This document shows, piece by piece, positions 1 through 9,144 of a DNA stretch of 64,000 nt. Origin of the DNA: Halorhabdus sp. BNX81 (lineage in GTDB: Archaea; Halobacteriota; Halobacteria; Halobacteriales; Haloarculaceae); contig NZ_CP107254.1 in the NCBI RefSeq assembly GCF_029229925.1, positions 558,001 to 622,000 of the forward strand. The letters run 5' to 3'. Every line of letters starts with the position of its first letter. Within the stretch, counting starts at the first letter, position 1. Below the pieces are notes generated by a model, which saw only the letters and a list, made by a program, of their open reading frames with translations, was not told where the DNA came from and did not search any database. Made by a program: the position numbers and the translations under genes.

Positions 1-2211
1 CCGCGGGAATCGCACTTCCGTGAGGGCTCCGCGGGTGAGTGTCGACCAGACGCGCGAGGGGTCGGCGGTATCGTGGTCGGCCGCGGTCACCAGCCCGAGT
101 TTCTCGCCGGTCGTCCAGGTGGGTTGTTCGTCCGGTCCCTCGATCGCCGTTCGGGCCGGGAGTGCGGCCTGGTCGTCGAGCAGCGCTGTTGTGTGCAACC
201 GCAATGCGTGTGCCCATCCCAGCGGTGCGGCGCTGTCGAGGTCGCCGCTGTCGAAGACCTGTTCGGCGAGGTAGCCCGCTTCCGTCGTTAGTGCCCCGTC
301 CTCGTCGAGTAGCTCGTAGAGCTCGGCCGCCTGGTCGAGGAAGCGATCACCGTCCCGGTCGTGCGCGTCGAGCAGGACGGCCAGTTTCGCGGCGGCCACC
401 GCCCCCCAACTCGTCGAGACCGACCAGATCTTCTCGTGGCCCTGGTCGTCACGACGCCACTGATCGCCTTCGTACCGGGCCAGACCAGCGACCGGACTCC
501 CGTCAGGATCCCGATACAGCGTCCCGATCGTCGTCTCGACGTGAGTTTCGAGGCGATCGACCAACTCCTCGCCCAGGATCGTCCCCTCGACGTGATCGTA
601 CGCGTCGACCGCCTCGACCAGCGCCAGCCCGGCGCTATCGAGCCGACGGTCGGGTTCGGCGTCGTCCAGCCGCATCACGTAGGCCCCCATCTCGTCGTCC
701 CAGAGAGTCGAGAGCCCGGACAACACCGCTTCGGCTCCACTCAGTGCCCGCTCGCGGATCGGCTTTCGAATCGGTGCTCTGGCGACTGACGACAGCGCCT
801 CGATATAGGTGGCCGCCGTGTGGAGTGACTGCCCGGTGGCGTCCTCCCAGAGTGTCTGACAGGGAGATGGCAACCCGTTGTCGTCGATGTCCCGCACCAG
901 CGCGTCGACGGCTTCGACGATCGTTTCTCGGATGGAAACGGTCACGTCGTCCTCGAGGTCGCCCTGGCGCTCTCGAAGCAGCGTTGCCAGGAACGCCGTC
1001 ACGGAGGCGGTCTGGTCGGCCTGGTACTCCAGGGACTCGTCGTTGTGTTCGACGTTCGCGTTCGCCCAGCCCGGTGCTAGCGAGCCGTCCGAGGCCCAGA
1101 CGCGGTGGGGCCAGGTCCCGTCGGGAAGTTGCTGGCGGCACTGAAAGCGGGCGCTGCGCTGGAGTGCGTCGAGAACGTCCATCTGGAGGCGGTCCCCGGC
1201 CGCAAGCAGTCGGCGAGCGATCTCGGCGTCGTCACGGAACCAAACGTAGCCATAGCCTCCTGAATTGGCGAAGAACGTGTCGAACTCCGGGGCTGCGATG
1301 TGGCCCCCGTCTTTCGCTTCGAGCAGGTCAAGCACTCGCATGTCCGTCCGAACCAGCGACGAACGGGGCGTCTCCTGGGGCACGGTGACGAAGGTGCGGT
1401 CGCGGGCCGCTTCCCGGAGGGCGTCAGCGCTCGCGTGCTCGCGCGCACAATTGCGGAGATCCGCAAGCGCCGTCCCCCGGTTGATCTCGGCGTGATCGGA
1501 GAGCTGGCTCACCAGCGTCGTCCGGTTGCTCCGGCCGGCCCGTTTGAGGGGTGCACTCACCAGGAAGTCCCCGCTGAGGCGGGTCTGGTCGTAGGCCTGT
1601 GTCGCCGTCCCGCGCGGGAACGAAACCGGCTCATCCCCCAGGATCTCCTCGAACTGCTCGGGGCGCTGGCCCTTGATCGATTCGAGCCCCGTCGAGGCCG
1701 CCAGGTAATCGTGTTCGCGCCGGTGATAGACTTCCAGCGCCCGCGTGCCGTCGGGCCCGCCGTCGTCGTGGATCAACGCTCCGACGCCCCCCTCCTTGCC
1801 TTCCGGGGCCAGCGTGAGGAAGGCGACCAGGCTGGCCGCTTCCGGGACGGCACCCCGAAGTTCGACGTGGGTGACGTGGGCCCGCCCGAGTGTCAGGTCG
1901 TACTGGTGGACGGTGTAGGCACCCGCGTCGTATTCCGTCTCGACGAGCCTGGTGTCCCGGTAGTAATGCTGGCGGATCGTCTCCAGGTCGTCGAACCACT
2001 GGACGCCCTCCGCCGTTTCGATCCCAAGCCGCGAGCGATCGAGGCCGTACAGCCCCGACAGCGGCGAGGAGTAATCCCGTATCGATCCGTCCGGCTGGAC
2101 GTGGACCAATCGGTCCTCGTACCCCGAAAAGGATCCGTCGATGGTCTTGCTCTCGTCGGGAAAACGCCCGCTTTCCCCCTTGTATTCGTTGAGCGCCGTC
2201 TTCAGCCGCAT
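1..2211 (-). CDS. GH15 glucoamylase-like protein, 3' end outside window
   Basis: The frame is open from an ATG at 2211 to the window edge (737 codons, no stop), so the C-terminus is missing. The first ~650 residues look like a complete GH15 (alpha/alpha)6-barrel glucoamylase with an N-terminal beta domain. Visible motifs are a VWFRDD block, LWED (general-acid Glu of the family) and AEQ followed by PLGWAHAL (general-base Glu). After this domain the frame runs into a second block ending GALTEVRFP, which resembles the start of a glucodextranase/GH15 N-terminal domain, so the full protein may be a tandem GH15. No signal peptide is visible, so it probably acts in the cytoplasm on alpha-glucans with the GH13 and MalQ enzymes nearby. 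A TATA-like AAGTTTATC at about 2234-2244 (minus strand) suggests leaderless transcription. Confidence 0.85.
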   Translation of the reverse strand, partial: MRLKTALNEYKGESGRFPDESKTIDGSFSGYEDRLVHVQPDGSIRDYSSPLSGLYGLDRSRLGIETAEGVQWFDDLETIRQHYYRDTRLVETEYDAGAYTVHQYDLTLGRAHVTHVELRGAVPEAASLVAFLTLAPEGKEGGVGALIHDDGGPDGTRALEVYHRREHDYLAASTGLESIKGQRPEQFEEILGDEPVSFPRGTATQAYDQTRLSGDFLVSAPLKRAGRSNRTTLVSQLSDHAEINRGTALADLRNCAREHASADALREAARDRTFVTVPQETPRSSLVRTDMRVLDLLEAKDGGHIAAPEFDTFFANSGGYGYVWFRDDAEIARRLLAAGDRLQMDVLDALQRSARFQCRQQLPDGTWPHRVWASDGSLAPGWANANVEHNDESLEYQADQTASVTAFLATLLRERQGDLEDDVTVSIRETIVEAVDALVRDIDDNGLPSPCQTLWEDATGQSLHTAATYIEALSSVARAPIRKPIRERALSGAEAVLSGLSTLWDDEMGAYVMRLDDAEPDRRLDSAGLALVEAVDAYDHVEGTILGEELVDRLETHVETTIGTLYRDPDGSPVAGLARYEGDQWRRDDQGHEKIWSVSTSWGAVAAAKLAVLLDAHDRDGDRFLDQAAELYELLDEDGALTTEAGYLAEQVFDSGDLDSAAPLGWAHALRLHTTALLDDQAALPARTAIEGPDEQPTWTTGEKLGLVTAADHDTADPSRVWSTLTRGALTEVRFPR

Positions 2212-2351
2212 GCCTACCTACAACGTACAGGCGCAGATAAACTTGCCACTCTGTTTAACTGACGTTTCCATTCGAATATACGTCCCACGTCGGTCCGCGG
2301 CGGCAACTGGCCCCCGACTGGTCGTCCACCCAGTGGCCACACAGCGCTCCG

Positions 2352-4364
2352 TTACGCCAGGACTGTGTCCGGGTCCGCCGGGATCACGGCGACGGTGTCG
2401 ACCGTCAGCCCCCCGGCTGTCCCGATCGACCGTCCGGAGACGGCGTCGCGTGTCCCGGTGGCCGCTGGCAGGGCAACTGTCGCTGTCCCGGAGCCAAAGT
2501 GCAACACGACGGCGACCGCGTCGTCGGTATGGACGCGTCCGAACGCGACGACACGATCAGCGTCGCCATCCTTGATGTCGTACTCGACTCGCTTGAAGTC
2601 CCCCTCGGGGCCGAGTGCCGGTTCCTCACGGCGGGTCGTCGCCAACTGCCGGACGAACGATTGCAGCGCCTCGTCGGTGTGATCCCAGGCGAGGTCGTCG
2701 CGCTTGCCGCGCTGGCCGAACTCCTGGCCGGCGTACAGCATCGGTGCCCCGGGAAGCGTAAAGAGTGCGCCCGCGGCGGCTGCGGCGGCCGCCCGGCCAC
2801 ACTCGACGATGTAGCGCGTCTCGTCGTGGTTTTCGGCATAGAGCATGAAGCCGGCGTGGGGTGGGAATCCGATCTCCGCACGCTCGTCGACGGCGTCGAG
2901 GATCTCTTCCGCCGGCGCGCCGTTCCCGACTCGTCGGAGAGCGGCGTAGGTCGTCGAGTCGAAGTGCATGTCGAAACACCCGCCCTGGAAATCCGGGATG
3001 TACGGGATCGTCTCGTCGAGTAGCAGGAAGTCGTCGTCGATCGCCTTCGCCCGGTCGTGGACCTCCCGCCAGAAGGTGTTCGGGACGGCCCACGCCATGT
3101 CGATCCGGAAGCCATCGACCAGCGGTGCCCACTGATCGATCGCGTCAAGGAGGTGCCGGCGGACCGGCAGGTGGGTGAAATCGAAGTTCGCGATGTGTTC
3201 CCACTCGAAGTACGTCTCTGGCTCGCCGGGGCCGCGCCACTCGTACCACTCGTGATACTCGCTGTCGGGATCGGCGACGGCCGCCTGGAAGTGGGGATGA
3301 GTCCGCGCCGAGTGGTTGCACACGAGGTCGAACAACACCGCGATCCCGCGGTCGTGGGCCGCTTCGACCAACCGCTCGTAGTCCGACCGTGTCCCCAGAT
3401 CCGCGGCGATCGAGAAGAAATCCGTGATGTTGTACCCGTGGGGCGCGTGATCGTTCTCCAGGACTGGCGTCAGCCACAACGTATTGACGCCCAGCGACTC
3501 GATGTGGTCCAGGCGATCGATGATCGCGTCGAACGCGGACCGCTCGTCGCTTCCAGCACCCTCCCCGTCATCGTCCGCGTTCTGGCCCGCGAAGGTTCGG
3601 ACGTAGATCTCATAGATGACCGCGTCTTCGGCCCACGCCGGCGGATCGTACAGATGGCTCGCGGAGACATCGCCAGCCGAACTCACCGCCGTTCCCGTCG
3701 CCTCGCCGCGCGCGAACTCGACGGCGTCGGGGACGCTGTAGCCGGTGTCCCCGACCGAAACAGCGTGCACCCGGAGTCGATCGCCGATTCCAGCCAGGGG
3801 AACTCGGAGTTCGGTGTCCGCGATGGCGACCGCATCCCGGCCGACGGCGTCCCGATCGTCGAGCAGAAACTCCACGTCGAGATCGGACGGCGTTTCCGTC
3901 CCGTCGGGATGGGGGATCGGCGTGGCCCGGACGACGGCTTGTGCGCCCTCGATGGCGGGTTCGAGCCGAACGCGCGGTCGGCCGCCGTCGCCAGTCGGGA
4001 CCGAGACGCCGCCACTCCCGGACCCCCTGCTCACGCCCGACCGGCCGCTGGCGCCCTCGCCGCTCTCGAAGCCGCTTTGGCCGGCCGAAACGCCTGATTC
4101 GCCCCCGGTCGCCGGCGCGCGTGACGAACCGAACGCACGAACGGTGAGTTCGTGGCCGCCGTCCGGTGCCGAGAGGTGGACGACGTAGGTCCCTTCCACG
4201 TCGGGTTCGAGGTGCTCGACGGCGGCGTCACCGACGGTTACTGTCGATCCGTCCGGTCGGTTCGCTACCGTCCAGGCGTAGGCCGCATCCGGGTCGGGAT
4301 CGCGGGGGGCGAGTTCGATCGCCTCGCCAACGGCGACGAAGCGAGGTGGGCCAGGGTGGTGCAT
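2352..4364 (-). CDS. GH13 alpha-amylase family protein
   Basis: 670-residue glycoside hydrolase acting on alpha-1,4/1,6-glucans. The four conserved GH13 regions are visible: DLVCNH (346-351), GFRIDMAW (418-425, nucleophile Asp422), LLDETI (acid/base Glu451) and AENHDE (510-515, Asp514). Ahead of the barrel are a beta-rich N-terminal domain (1-80), a Gly/Ser-rich linker (about 82-127) and a second small beta domain (128-215). A short C-terminal beta domain follows the barrel. There is no export signal. It lies just downstream of, and on the same strand as, nothing closely spaced; the GH15 gene follows 140 bases further on. The substrate (starch, glycogen, cyclodextrin or maltogenic) cannot be told from sequence alone. 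Confidence 0.9.
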   Translation of the reverse strand: MHHPGPPRFVAVGEAIELAPRDPDPDAAYAWTVANRPDGSTVTVGDAAVEHLEPDVEGTYVVHLSAPDGGHELTVRAFGSSRAPATGGESGVSAGQSGFESGEGASGRSGVSRGSGSGGVSVPTGDGGRPRVRLEPAIEGAQAVVRATPIPHPDGTETPSDLDVEFLLDDRDAVGRDAVAIADTELRVPLAGIGDRLRVHAVSVGDTGYSVPDAVEFARGEATGTAVSSAGDVSASHLYDPPAWAEDAVIYEIYVRTFAGQNADDDGEGAGSDERSAFDAIIDRLDHIESLGVNTLWLTPVLENDHAPHGYNITDFFSIAADLGTRSDYERLVEAAHDRGIAVLFDLVCNHSARTHPHFQAAVADPDSEYHEWYEWRGPGEPETYFEWEHIANFDFTHLPVRRHLLDAIDQWAPLVDGFRIDMAWAVPNTFWREVHDRAKAIDDDFLLLDETIPYIPDFQGGCFDMHFDSTTYAALRRVGNGAPAEEILDAVDERAEIGFPPHAGFMLYAENHDETRYIVECGRAAAAAAAGALFTLPGAPMLYAGQEFGQRGKRDDLAWDHTDEALQSFVRQLATTRREEPALGPEGDFKRVEYDIKDGDADRVVAFGRVHTDDAVAVVLHFGSGTATVALPAATGTRDAVSGRSIGTAGGLTVDTVAVIPADPDTVLA

Positions 4365-4469
4365 CCTACCTCGTAGCTAGATGACAGACGCCTTTGTCCT
4401 TGTGGTGGTGACAGACACTGCCTTCCACCCGTCAGAACGCTTAAGTCCGGACTCGCCGGACATGTACCC

Positions 4470-4826
4470 ATGGGTTCAGGTGCGTCATCGGGTGGGTCAA
4501 CCGCGGAGACGCCCGTCAGTGTCACGACCGAGATCGAGGACGGTCGAACGATCGTGACTGTCTCGGGGGCTCGGAACGTCATCGTCGTCGTCAACTCCGC
4601 GTCCGGCGAGCGCGTTTATCTGCCGCCCGGCGAGACTAACGACGCGGGTGAATCGAGTCCATATCGTCCGACGGACAGCAGCGATAGCCCCTACGAAGGA
4701 ATAGCGGACGACAGTCCCTACGGCTCGCGCCCCCAGCCGGACGCCACCCTCGGCGTCAATCCAACGGCCAACGGGTTTCGCCTAGTCCATCCCGAACCCG
4801 CCGATGACGTTCGATTTCTTCGGTGA
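4470..4826 (+). CDS. small uncharacterised acidic protein
   Basis: 118 residues with no family I can name. A Gly/Ser-rich start is followed by a short beta-rich segment (about 15-55: TEIEDGRTIVTVSG, IVVVNSASGERVYLP), then a Pro/Ser/Tyr-rich tail with SSPYRPTD, DSPYEG and DSPYGS repeats. A TATA-like CTTAAG at about 4440 lies ~28 bases before the ATG, which supports this start and a leaderless transcript. It is divergent from the GH13 gene with a gap of about 105 bases. A structural or adaptor role is possible but unsupported. Confidence 0.65.
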   Translation: MGSGASSGGSTAETPVSVTTEIEDGRTIVTVSGARNVIVVVNSASGERVYLPPGETNDAGESSPYRPTDSSDSPYEGIADDSPYGSRPQPDATLGVNPTANGFRLVHPEPADDVRFLR

Positions 4827-4846
4827 CGACTCCCCGTTGAGGCGAT

Positions 4847-5140
4847 TCAGCGAACGACCGTCACCGGGACCGGTGCCTCACTGACCACGCTGGTCGCCAC
4901 TGTCCCGAGCAGGCGGCGGCCTGTGTCTGTGCCGCTTCGATCACCCGCGCTGCCCTGGCTTGGGCCTCGTCGATCCGCTCATCTTCTCGGCATCACGCCG
5001 GCTTCACTCATCCCCGCATCGAGCGGCGTGATCACGTTCAGGACAGTAATCGGGCACTCGAATACCGCCAGGGCGTGTTCGAGTGCCGCTTGCGCCAGCG
5101 GCGAGCCGTCGAGCGCCACGAGAACGTGCGATGGAGCCAC
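4847..5140 (-). pseudogene. degenerate universal stress protein (UspA)
   Basis: Read leftward from a GTG at 5140, the sequence gives a good UspA N-terminus (VAPSHVLVALDGSPLAQAA then ITVLNVITPLDAG), but the frame stops after GVMPRR. A second frame continues with EDERIDEAQARAARVIEAA, and a third ends with LLGTVATSVVSEAPVPVTVV, the usual UspA C-terminus. The central nucleotide-binding part is missing. At least two frame changes and an internal deletion make an intact product unlikely. An intact UspA lies at 45108-45509. Confidence 0.75.
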
Positions 5141-5214
5141 GATCCGCTCTTTGTTCCGGATGGCCTCGTCCGCTCCGTCGATACGTGGTCTTTCACCGTT
5201 CGGACCGACGACCG

Positions 5215-6264
5215 CTACGCGTCGAGGATATCGTGATAGAACTCGATGTGCTCGTCGGCGACGGTGTCCCAGGTCCGCTCCTCGTAGGCGGGGAGGGGGC
5301 CGGCGTCGAGCGCGCGTCTGATTCCGTTCGCGATCGAACGGGAGTTCGGTTCGACCTCGACGATACACCCCTCGGGCAGGATCTCGGCCGCCCCCGACTC
5401 GCAGGCGACGACCCGGGTCCCGACAGAGAGGGATTCGACGATGGTGATACCGAAGGGCTCCGACAGCGACGGCGAGACGAAGACATCCGCACTCGCGTAG
5501 TAATCACCCAGTTCGGCCTCGGGTACGTAGCCGACGAACTCGACCATCGCCTCGATCCCCAGGATCTCGACGAAGCGCTTGAGGCGATCGGTCAAGTGCC
5601 CGGTGCCGCCGATGACGAGGGTGACCTCCTCGGCGTCGAGTCGGTCAAGCGCGTAGACGAGATGTTCGATCCCCTTCTGGTGGGTATGTCGCCCCACGAA
5701 AAATAGCATCTGTCCGTCGATCCCCAGCTCGGCGGCGATATCGCGGCCGGTCGTCTCGACCGAGGAGAAGCCGTTGTAGATCACCTGCGGGTCGCCGTCG
5801 TACTGTTCGCGGACTGACCGACGGAGGACCTCGCTCACGGCGATGAGGTGATCCGCCCCCTCGACGATGCGCTGTTCGGTTCGAATTTCCCGATCAGGGG
5901 GATTTCGATTTCGGTCGGACGTCAGTGAATGAAACGTCGTCACCCACTCGACGTCGTGGGTACTCGCGGCCCGGGACGCCGGTCCGTAGCCGAACCAGTC
6001 GTGAGTGTGGACGATGTCGGCGTCAGCGGCGCGGTCGGCGAACTCGCCTGCGAGTCGGTTGATCCGATCCGCGACGTCGCCCTCTCCCGTCGGGACGCCG
6101 TGGATCCCGTCGCGATCCGGCGCGTACTCGGCCGGCAGCACGAGTTCGATCTCGACATCGTCGCGGGGTTGGAACTGCTCGAACAGTTCCCCGACAGCCG
6201 TGTCGAGACCGCCGCTCACGTTCGGCGGGAACCCCCAGCCGAGCATCAGCACCTTCGGTACCAT
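5215..6264 (-). CDS. GT4-family glycosyltransferase (GT-B fold)
   Basis: 349 residues. The N-terminus (KVLMLGWGFPPNVSGGLDTA) is a typical glucan-synthase-like GT4 acceptor domain with the GG loop; VHTHDWFGY lies at about 85. The C-terminal nucleotide-sugar domain has FVGRHTHQKGIEHL (about 190-203) and the E-x7-E motif EPFGITIVE (about 268-276). This resembles archaeal glycogen/starch synthase relatives and trehalose synthase-type GT4 enzymes. Divergent from malQ across 192 bases and near a nucleotidyltransferase, so a role in storage glucan or compatible-solute synthesis is plausible. Cytoplasmic; donor and acceptor are not determined by sequence. Confidence 0.85.
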   Translation of the reverse strand: MVPKVLMLGWGFPPNVSGGLDTAVGELFEQFQPRDDVEIELVLPAEYAPDRDGIHGVPTGEGDVADRINRLAGEFADRAADADIVHTHDWFGYGPASRAASTHDVEWVTTFHSLTSDRNRNPPDREIRTEQRIVEGADHLIAVSEVLRRSVREQYDGDPQVIYNGFSSVETTGRDIAAELGIDGQMLFFVGRHTHQKGIEHLVYALDRLDAEEVTLVIGGTGHLTDRLKRFVEILGIEAMVEFVGYVPEAELGDYYASADVFVSPSLSEPFGITIVESLSVGTRVVACESGAAEILPEGCIVEVEPNSRSIANGIRRALDAGPLPAYEERTWDTVADEHIEFYHDILDA

Positions 6265-6456
6265 TCGTTGTGAATGGTTGCGGTGGCGGTTACTTCACTG
6301 TTCGCTTCACCGAAACGGAATGTTCGGCCGAACCCCGGCCGGATTTTCGACGCCTGCCCCTCCCGGGCTGGATAAGGTGTCCGGCCCCCGCCACCCTAAA
6401 TAGTCAGGGAGGTGACAGTCACCGACTTCTTGGTGTGGGCCTTCGAACCGTCGGTC

Positions 6457-7941
6457 ATGTTCGATCGGCAAAGCGGTGTGTTCCTGCATCTCACCTCACT
6501 CCCCGGCCCGCACGGCATCGGCGACCTCGGTGCTGGTGCCCGGACGTTTCTGGACGTGCTTGAGCGCGCCGAACAGTCGCTGTGGCAGTTCTGTCCCGTA
6601 ACGCCGACGGTGGGGGTGCACGGCCACTCGCCATACGCTTCGCCGTCGGCGTTCGCCGGGAACCCGCTGCTCGTCGACCTGACCGCCCTCGTCGATCGCG
6701 GCTGGCTTGGGGCGAATGCGATCGAAGATCCGCCGGCCGATCCCCACACGGTTCACTACGACGACGTGGCTGCTTTCAAGCGTGACCGGCTCCGCATGGC
6801 TTTCGAAGGGTTCGAGGCGGACGCAAGCGAGGACGCGCGGGCGGCCTTCGACGCGTTCCGGGAGCGCGAATCGACGTGGCTCGAAGAGTACACCGTGTTC
6901 GCGGCGCTGAAAGCGGCCCACGACGGGGCACCCTGGGTCGAGTGGCCGGCTGACCTCGCCGGACGCGACGCTGGGGCACTCGCCGCCGCGCGCGAGAACC
7001 ACGCCGACGCGATCCGGTATCACGCTTTCGTCCAGTGGATTTTCGACGAGCAGTGGCGTGACCTCCGGGCCGCGGCCGATGAGCGCGGTATCTCGCTGGT
7101 CGGCGACCTCCCGATCTACGTCGCCTGGGATTCGGCGGATGTCTGGGCGAATCCGGGGGCCTTTCAACTCGACGAGGCGGGACAGCCGACTGCGGTGGCG
7201 GGCGTGCCGCCGAATCCCGGCGACGACGGCCAGCGGTGGGGCAACCCGGTTTACGACTGGGAGACACTCCGGGCCGACGAGTACGGCTGGTGGCGGCATC
7301 GACTGGATCGGCTGCTCTCCCTGGTGGACATCGCCCGGATCGACCACTTCAAGGCCTTCGACGAGTACTGGGCGATTCCGGCTGACGCCGATGATCCGGC
7401 AGCCGGCGAGTGGCAACCCGGTCCCGGCGCGGACTTCTTCGAGACAGTCCGTGCGGAACTGGGTGAGTTGCCGTTCATCGTCGAGGATCTGGGCTTTCTC
7501 GACGAACGTATGGTCTCCCTCCGGGATCAATTCGAGTTCCCTGGTATGCGCGTGCCTCACTACGCCGACTGGTGTCAGGAAGGCCATCGCTACAAGCCGA
7601 CCGTCTACCCGGAGCACTGCGTCGCCTACACGTCGACCCACGACACGGACACCGCTGTCGGCTTCTACGAGACCCTCCCGGCCGACCAGCGCGAATGTCT
7701 GGAGTACGCACTGGCGACCGACGGCGAGGGGATCGCCTGGGACCTGATCGAGGCCGTCTGGCACTCCGAGGCGACACTGGCGCTGACAACCGTTCCGGAC
7801 CTTCTCGAACGGGACAGCGAGGCGCGACTGAACCGCCCCGGGACCGACGAGGGCAACTGGACGTGGCGGGTGAGTGCCGACGAACTCGACGGGGATTTCG
7901 TCGACCGCCTGGCGTCGATCACCCGGACGGCTCTCCGCTAG
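6457..7941 (+). CDS. malQ: 4-alpha-glucanotransferase (amylomaltase, GH77)
   Basis: Transfers alpha-1,4-glucan segments between maltodextrins, releasing glucose. The product (494 residues) opens with RQSGVFLHLTSLPGPHGIGDLG, the usual MalQ start. GH77 catalytic blocks are visible: ARIDHFKAF (nucleophile Asp about 296), FIVEDLGFL (acid/base Glu about 343) and TSTHDTDT. I chose the ATG at 6457; a GTG at 6412 would add 15 residues that do not resemble the family, and a TATA-like CTAAATAG near 6395 fits a short leader. It ends 34 bases from the convergent nucleotidyltransferase gene. Confidence 0.93.
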   Translation: MFDRQSGVFLHLTSLPGPHGIGDLGAGARTFLDVLERAEQSLWQFCPVTPTVGVHGHSPYASPSAFAGNPLLVDLTALVDRGWLGANAIEDPPADPHTVHYDDVAAFKRDRLRMAFEGFEADASEDARAAFDAFRERESTWLEEYTVFAALKAAHDGAPWVEWPADLAGRDAGALAAARENHADAIRYHAFVQWIFDEQWRDLRAAADERGISLVGDLPIYVAWDSADVWANPGAFQLDEAGQPTAVAGVPPNPGDDGQRWGNPVYDWETLRADEYGWWRHRLDRLLSLVDIARIDHFKAFDEYWAIPADADDPAAGEWQPGPGADFFETVRAELGELPFIVEDLGFLDERMVSLRDQFEFPGMRVPHYADWCQEGHRYKPTVYPEHCVAYTSTHDTDTAVGFYETLPADQRECLEYALATDGEGIAWDLIEAVWHSEATLALTTVPDLLERDSEARLNRPGTDEGNWTWRVSADELDGDFVDRLASITRTALR

Positions 7942-7975
7942 TTCGGCACTCGCTCACATTTTCGCCCCGACCCGA

Positions 7976-8983
7976 TCACTCCGAGTCGCGGTGCTGTTCC
8001 CACACCCAGGGGTCGGGTGGCGTCTGGGTGAGCGAGGTGTGGGCACCGATCTGGGCGTTCGAGAGGTTGACGTCTTCGAGCTCGGTTTCCTCGTCGATGA
8101 GCGAGGAGATGATCCGGCAGCGTTCGAGGGATGCGTCCGGGAAAACGACCGACTGTTCGAGTTTCGAGTTGACGACCGTCGCGCCCTCCATGACGTGGAC
8201 GTTCTCCCCGAGGTCCGACCCCTCGACCGTCGCGTCGGGATGGACGAGCGTCCCACCGTCGAGATACCACGCGACGGCGTCGAGATAGCCCTCCGGCGTC
8301 CCGATGTCGAACCATGCCCCCTCGAAGGGGAACGCGTACACCGGTTCGCGCTCGATGAGCCACTGAATGAACCAACCGGGTTCGTCGGGATTGTTATCGC
8401 CCGAGAGATACGTATCGAAGAGTCCCACCGTCTCGGCGGGGAAGGCATAGCACGCGATCGAGACGAGGGTGCTCGCCGGATCGTCGGGTTTCTCCTGGAA
8501 CGCGACGACGCGGTCGTCCTCGACGTCGATCACGCCGTACTGGGTTGCGCTCTCCAGGTCGCCGACGTCGTAGGCGGCCAGCGTCGGCCCGTCGTTGGCC
8601 TCGAAGGCGTCGACGAACGCCGAGATGTCGAAGCTGATCAGGTTGTCCCCGGCGATCACCAGCGTGTCGCTGTCGATGCCCTCGCGCTCGACGAGTTCGC
8701 CAAGCGCCCCGACGACACCGAACTTTTCGTCCTCCGCGCGGGCCTCCTCGACGGAGACGCGTGGCTTCTCGAAGGGCGAGTCGGCCAGGTGGTTGCGGAA
8801 CTCCTCGGCGAACTCCTCGTTGGTCGAGACGTAGACGTCCTCGATGCGGTCGTCGGCTTCGAGTTCCCGGAAGATGCGATCGATCACCGTCGTGTCGCCG
8901 ATCGGCAGGAACATCTTCGGCCGGTTCCGGGTGATCGGCCACAGTCGTGTCGCGAACCCGCCGGCAAGTACAACGGCATCCAT
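7976..8983 (-). CDS. sugar-phosphate nucleotidyltransferase (NTP_transferase)
   Basis: Activates a hexose-1-phosphate to an NDP-sugar. The start MDAVVLAGGFATRLWPITRN contains the GGxxTRL-type nucleotide loop, then RPKMFLPIGD; VIAGDN (about 118) and FQEKPDD (about 168) are typical downstream motifs. The C-terminal third carries hexapeptide-like repeats (VHPDATVEGSDLGENVHVMEGA) forming a left-handed beta-helix. I start at the ATG of MDAVV; four further upstream codons are possible. Near the GT4 and MalQ genes it may supply the donor for glucan or glycoprotein synthesis; the base (UTP, dTTP or ATP) cannot be assigned. Confidence 0.85.
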   Translation of the reverse strand: MDAVVLAGGFATRLWPITRNRPKMFLPIGDTTVIDRIFRELEADDRIEDVYVSTNEEFAEEFRNHLADSPFEKPRVSVEEARAEDEKFGVVGALGELVEREGIDSDTLVIAGDNLISFDISAFVDAFEANDGPTLAAYDVGDLESATQYGVIDVEDDRVVAFQEKPDDPASTLVSIACYAFPAETVGLFDTYLSGDNNPDEPGWFIQWLIEREPVYAFPFEGAWFDIGTPEGYLDAVAWYLDGGTLVHPDATVEGSDLGENVHVMEGATVVNSKLEQSVVFPDASLERCRIISSLIDEETELEDVNLSNAQIGAHTSLTQTPPDPWVWEQHRDSE

Positions 8984-9144
8984 ATCGTGACACATGATAC
9001 CAACGTACTTTTGTGTGCCGGTGGCCGCAACGTCTGTTCGACGACATCACTCGGCGTAGACTTCGAGTTCGAACTGCCCGGTGTCGCTCTTTCCCGGTGG
9101 AGTTATCCACCGGGTGTGTGATCATCTCGTTTTGCCAAGTTCGC

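Noticed and set aside
39-2262. Long plus-strand frames opposite the GH15 gene
   Set aside because: Arg/Pro-rich or mirror-like composition; the minus strand reads a continuous GH15 protein with catalytic motifs.
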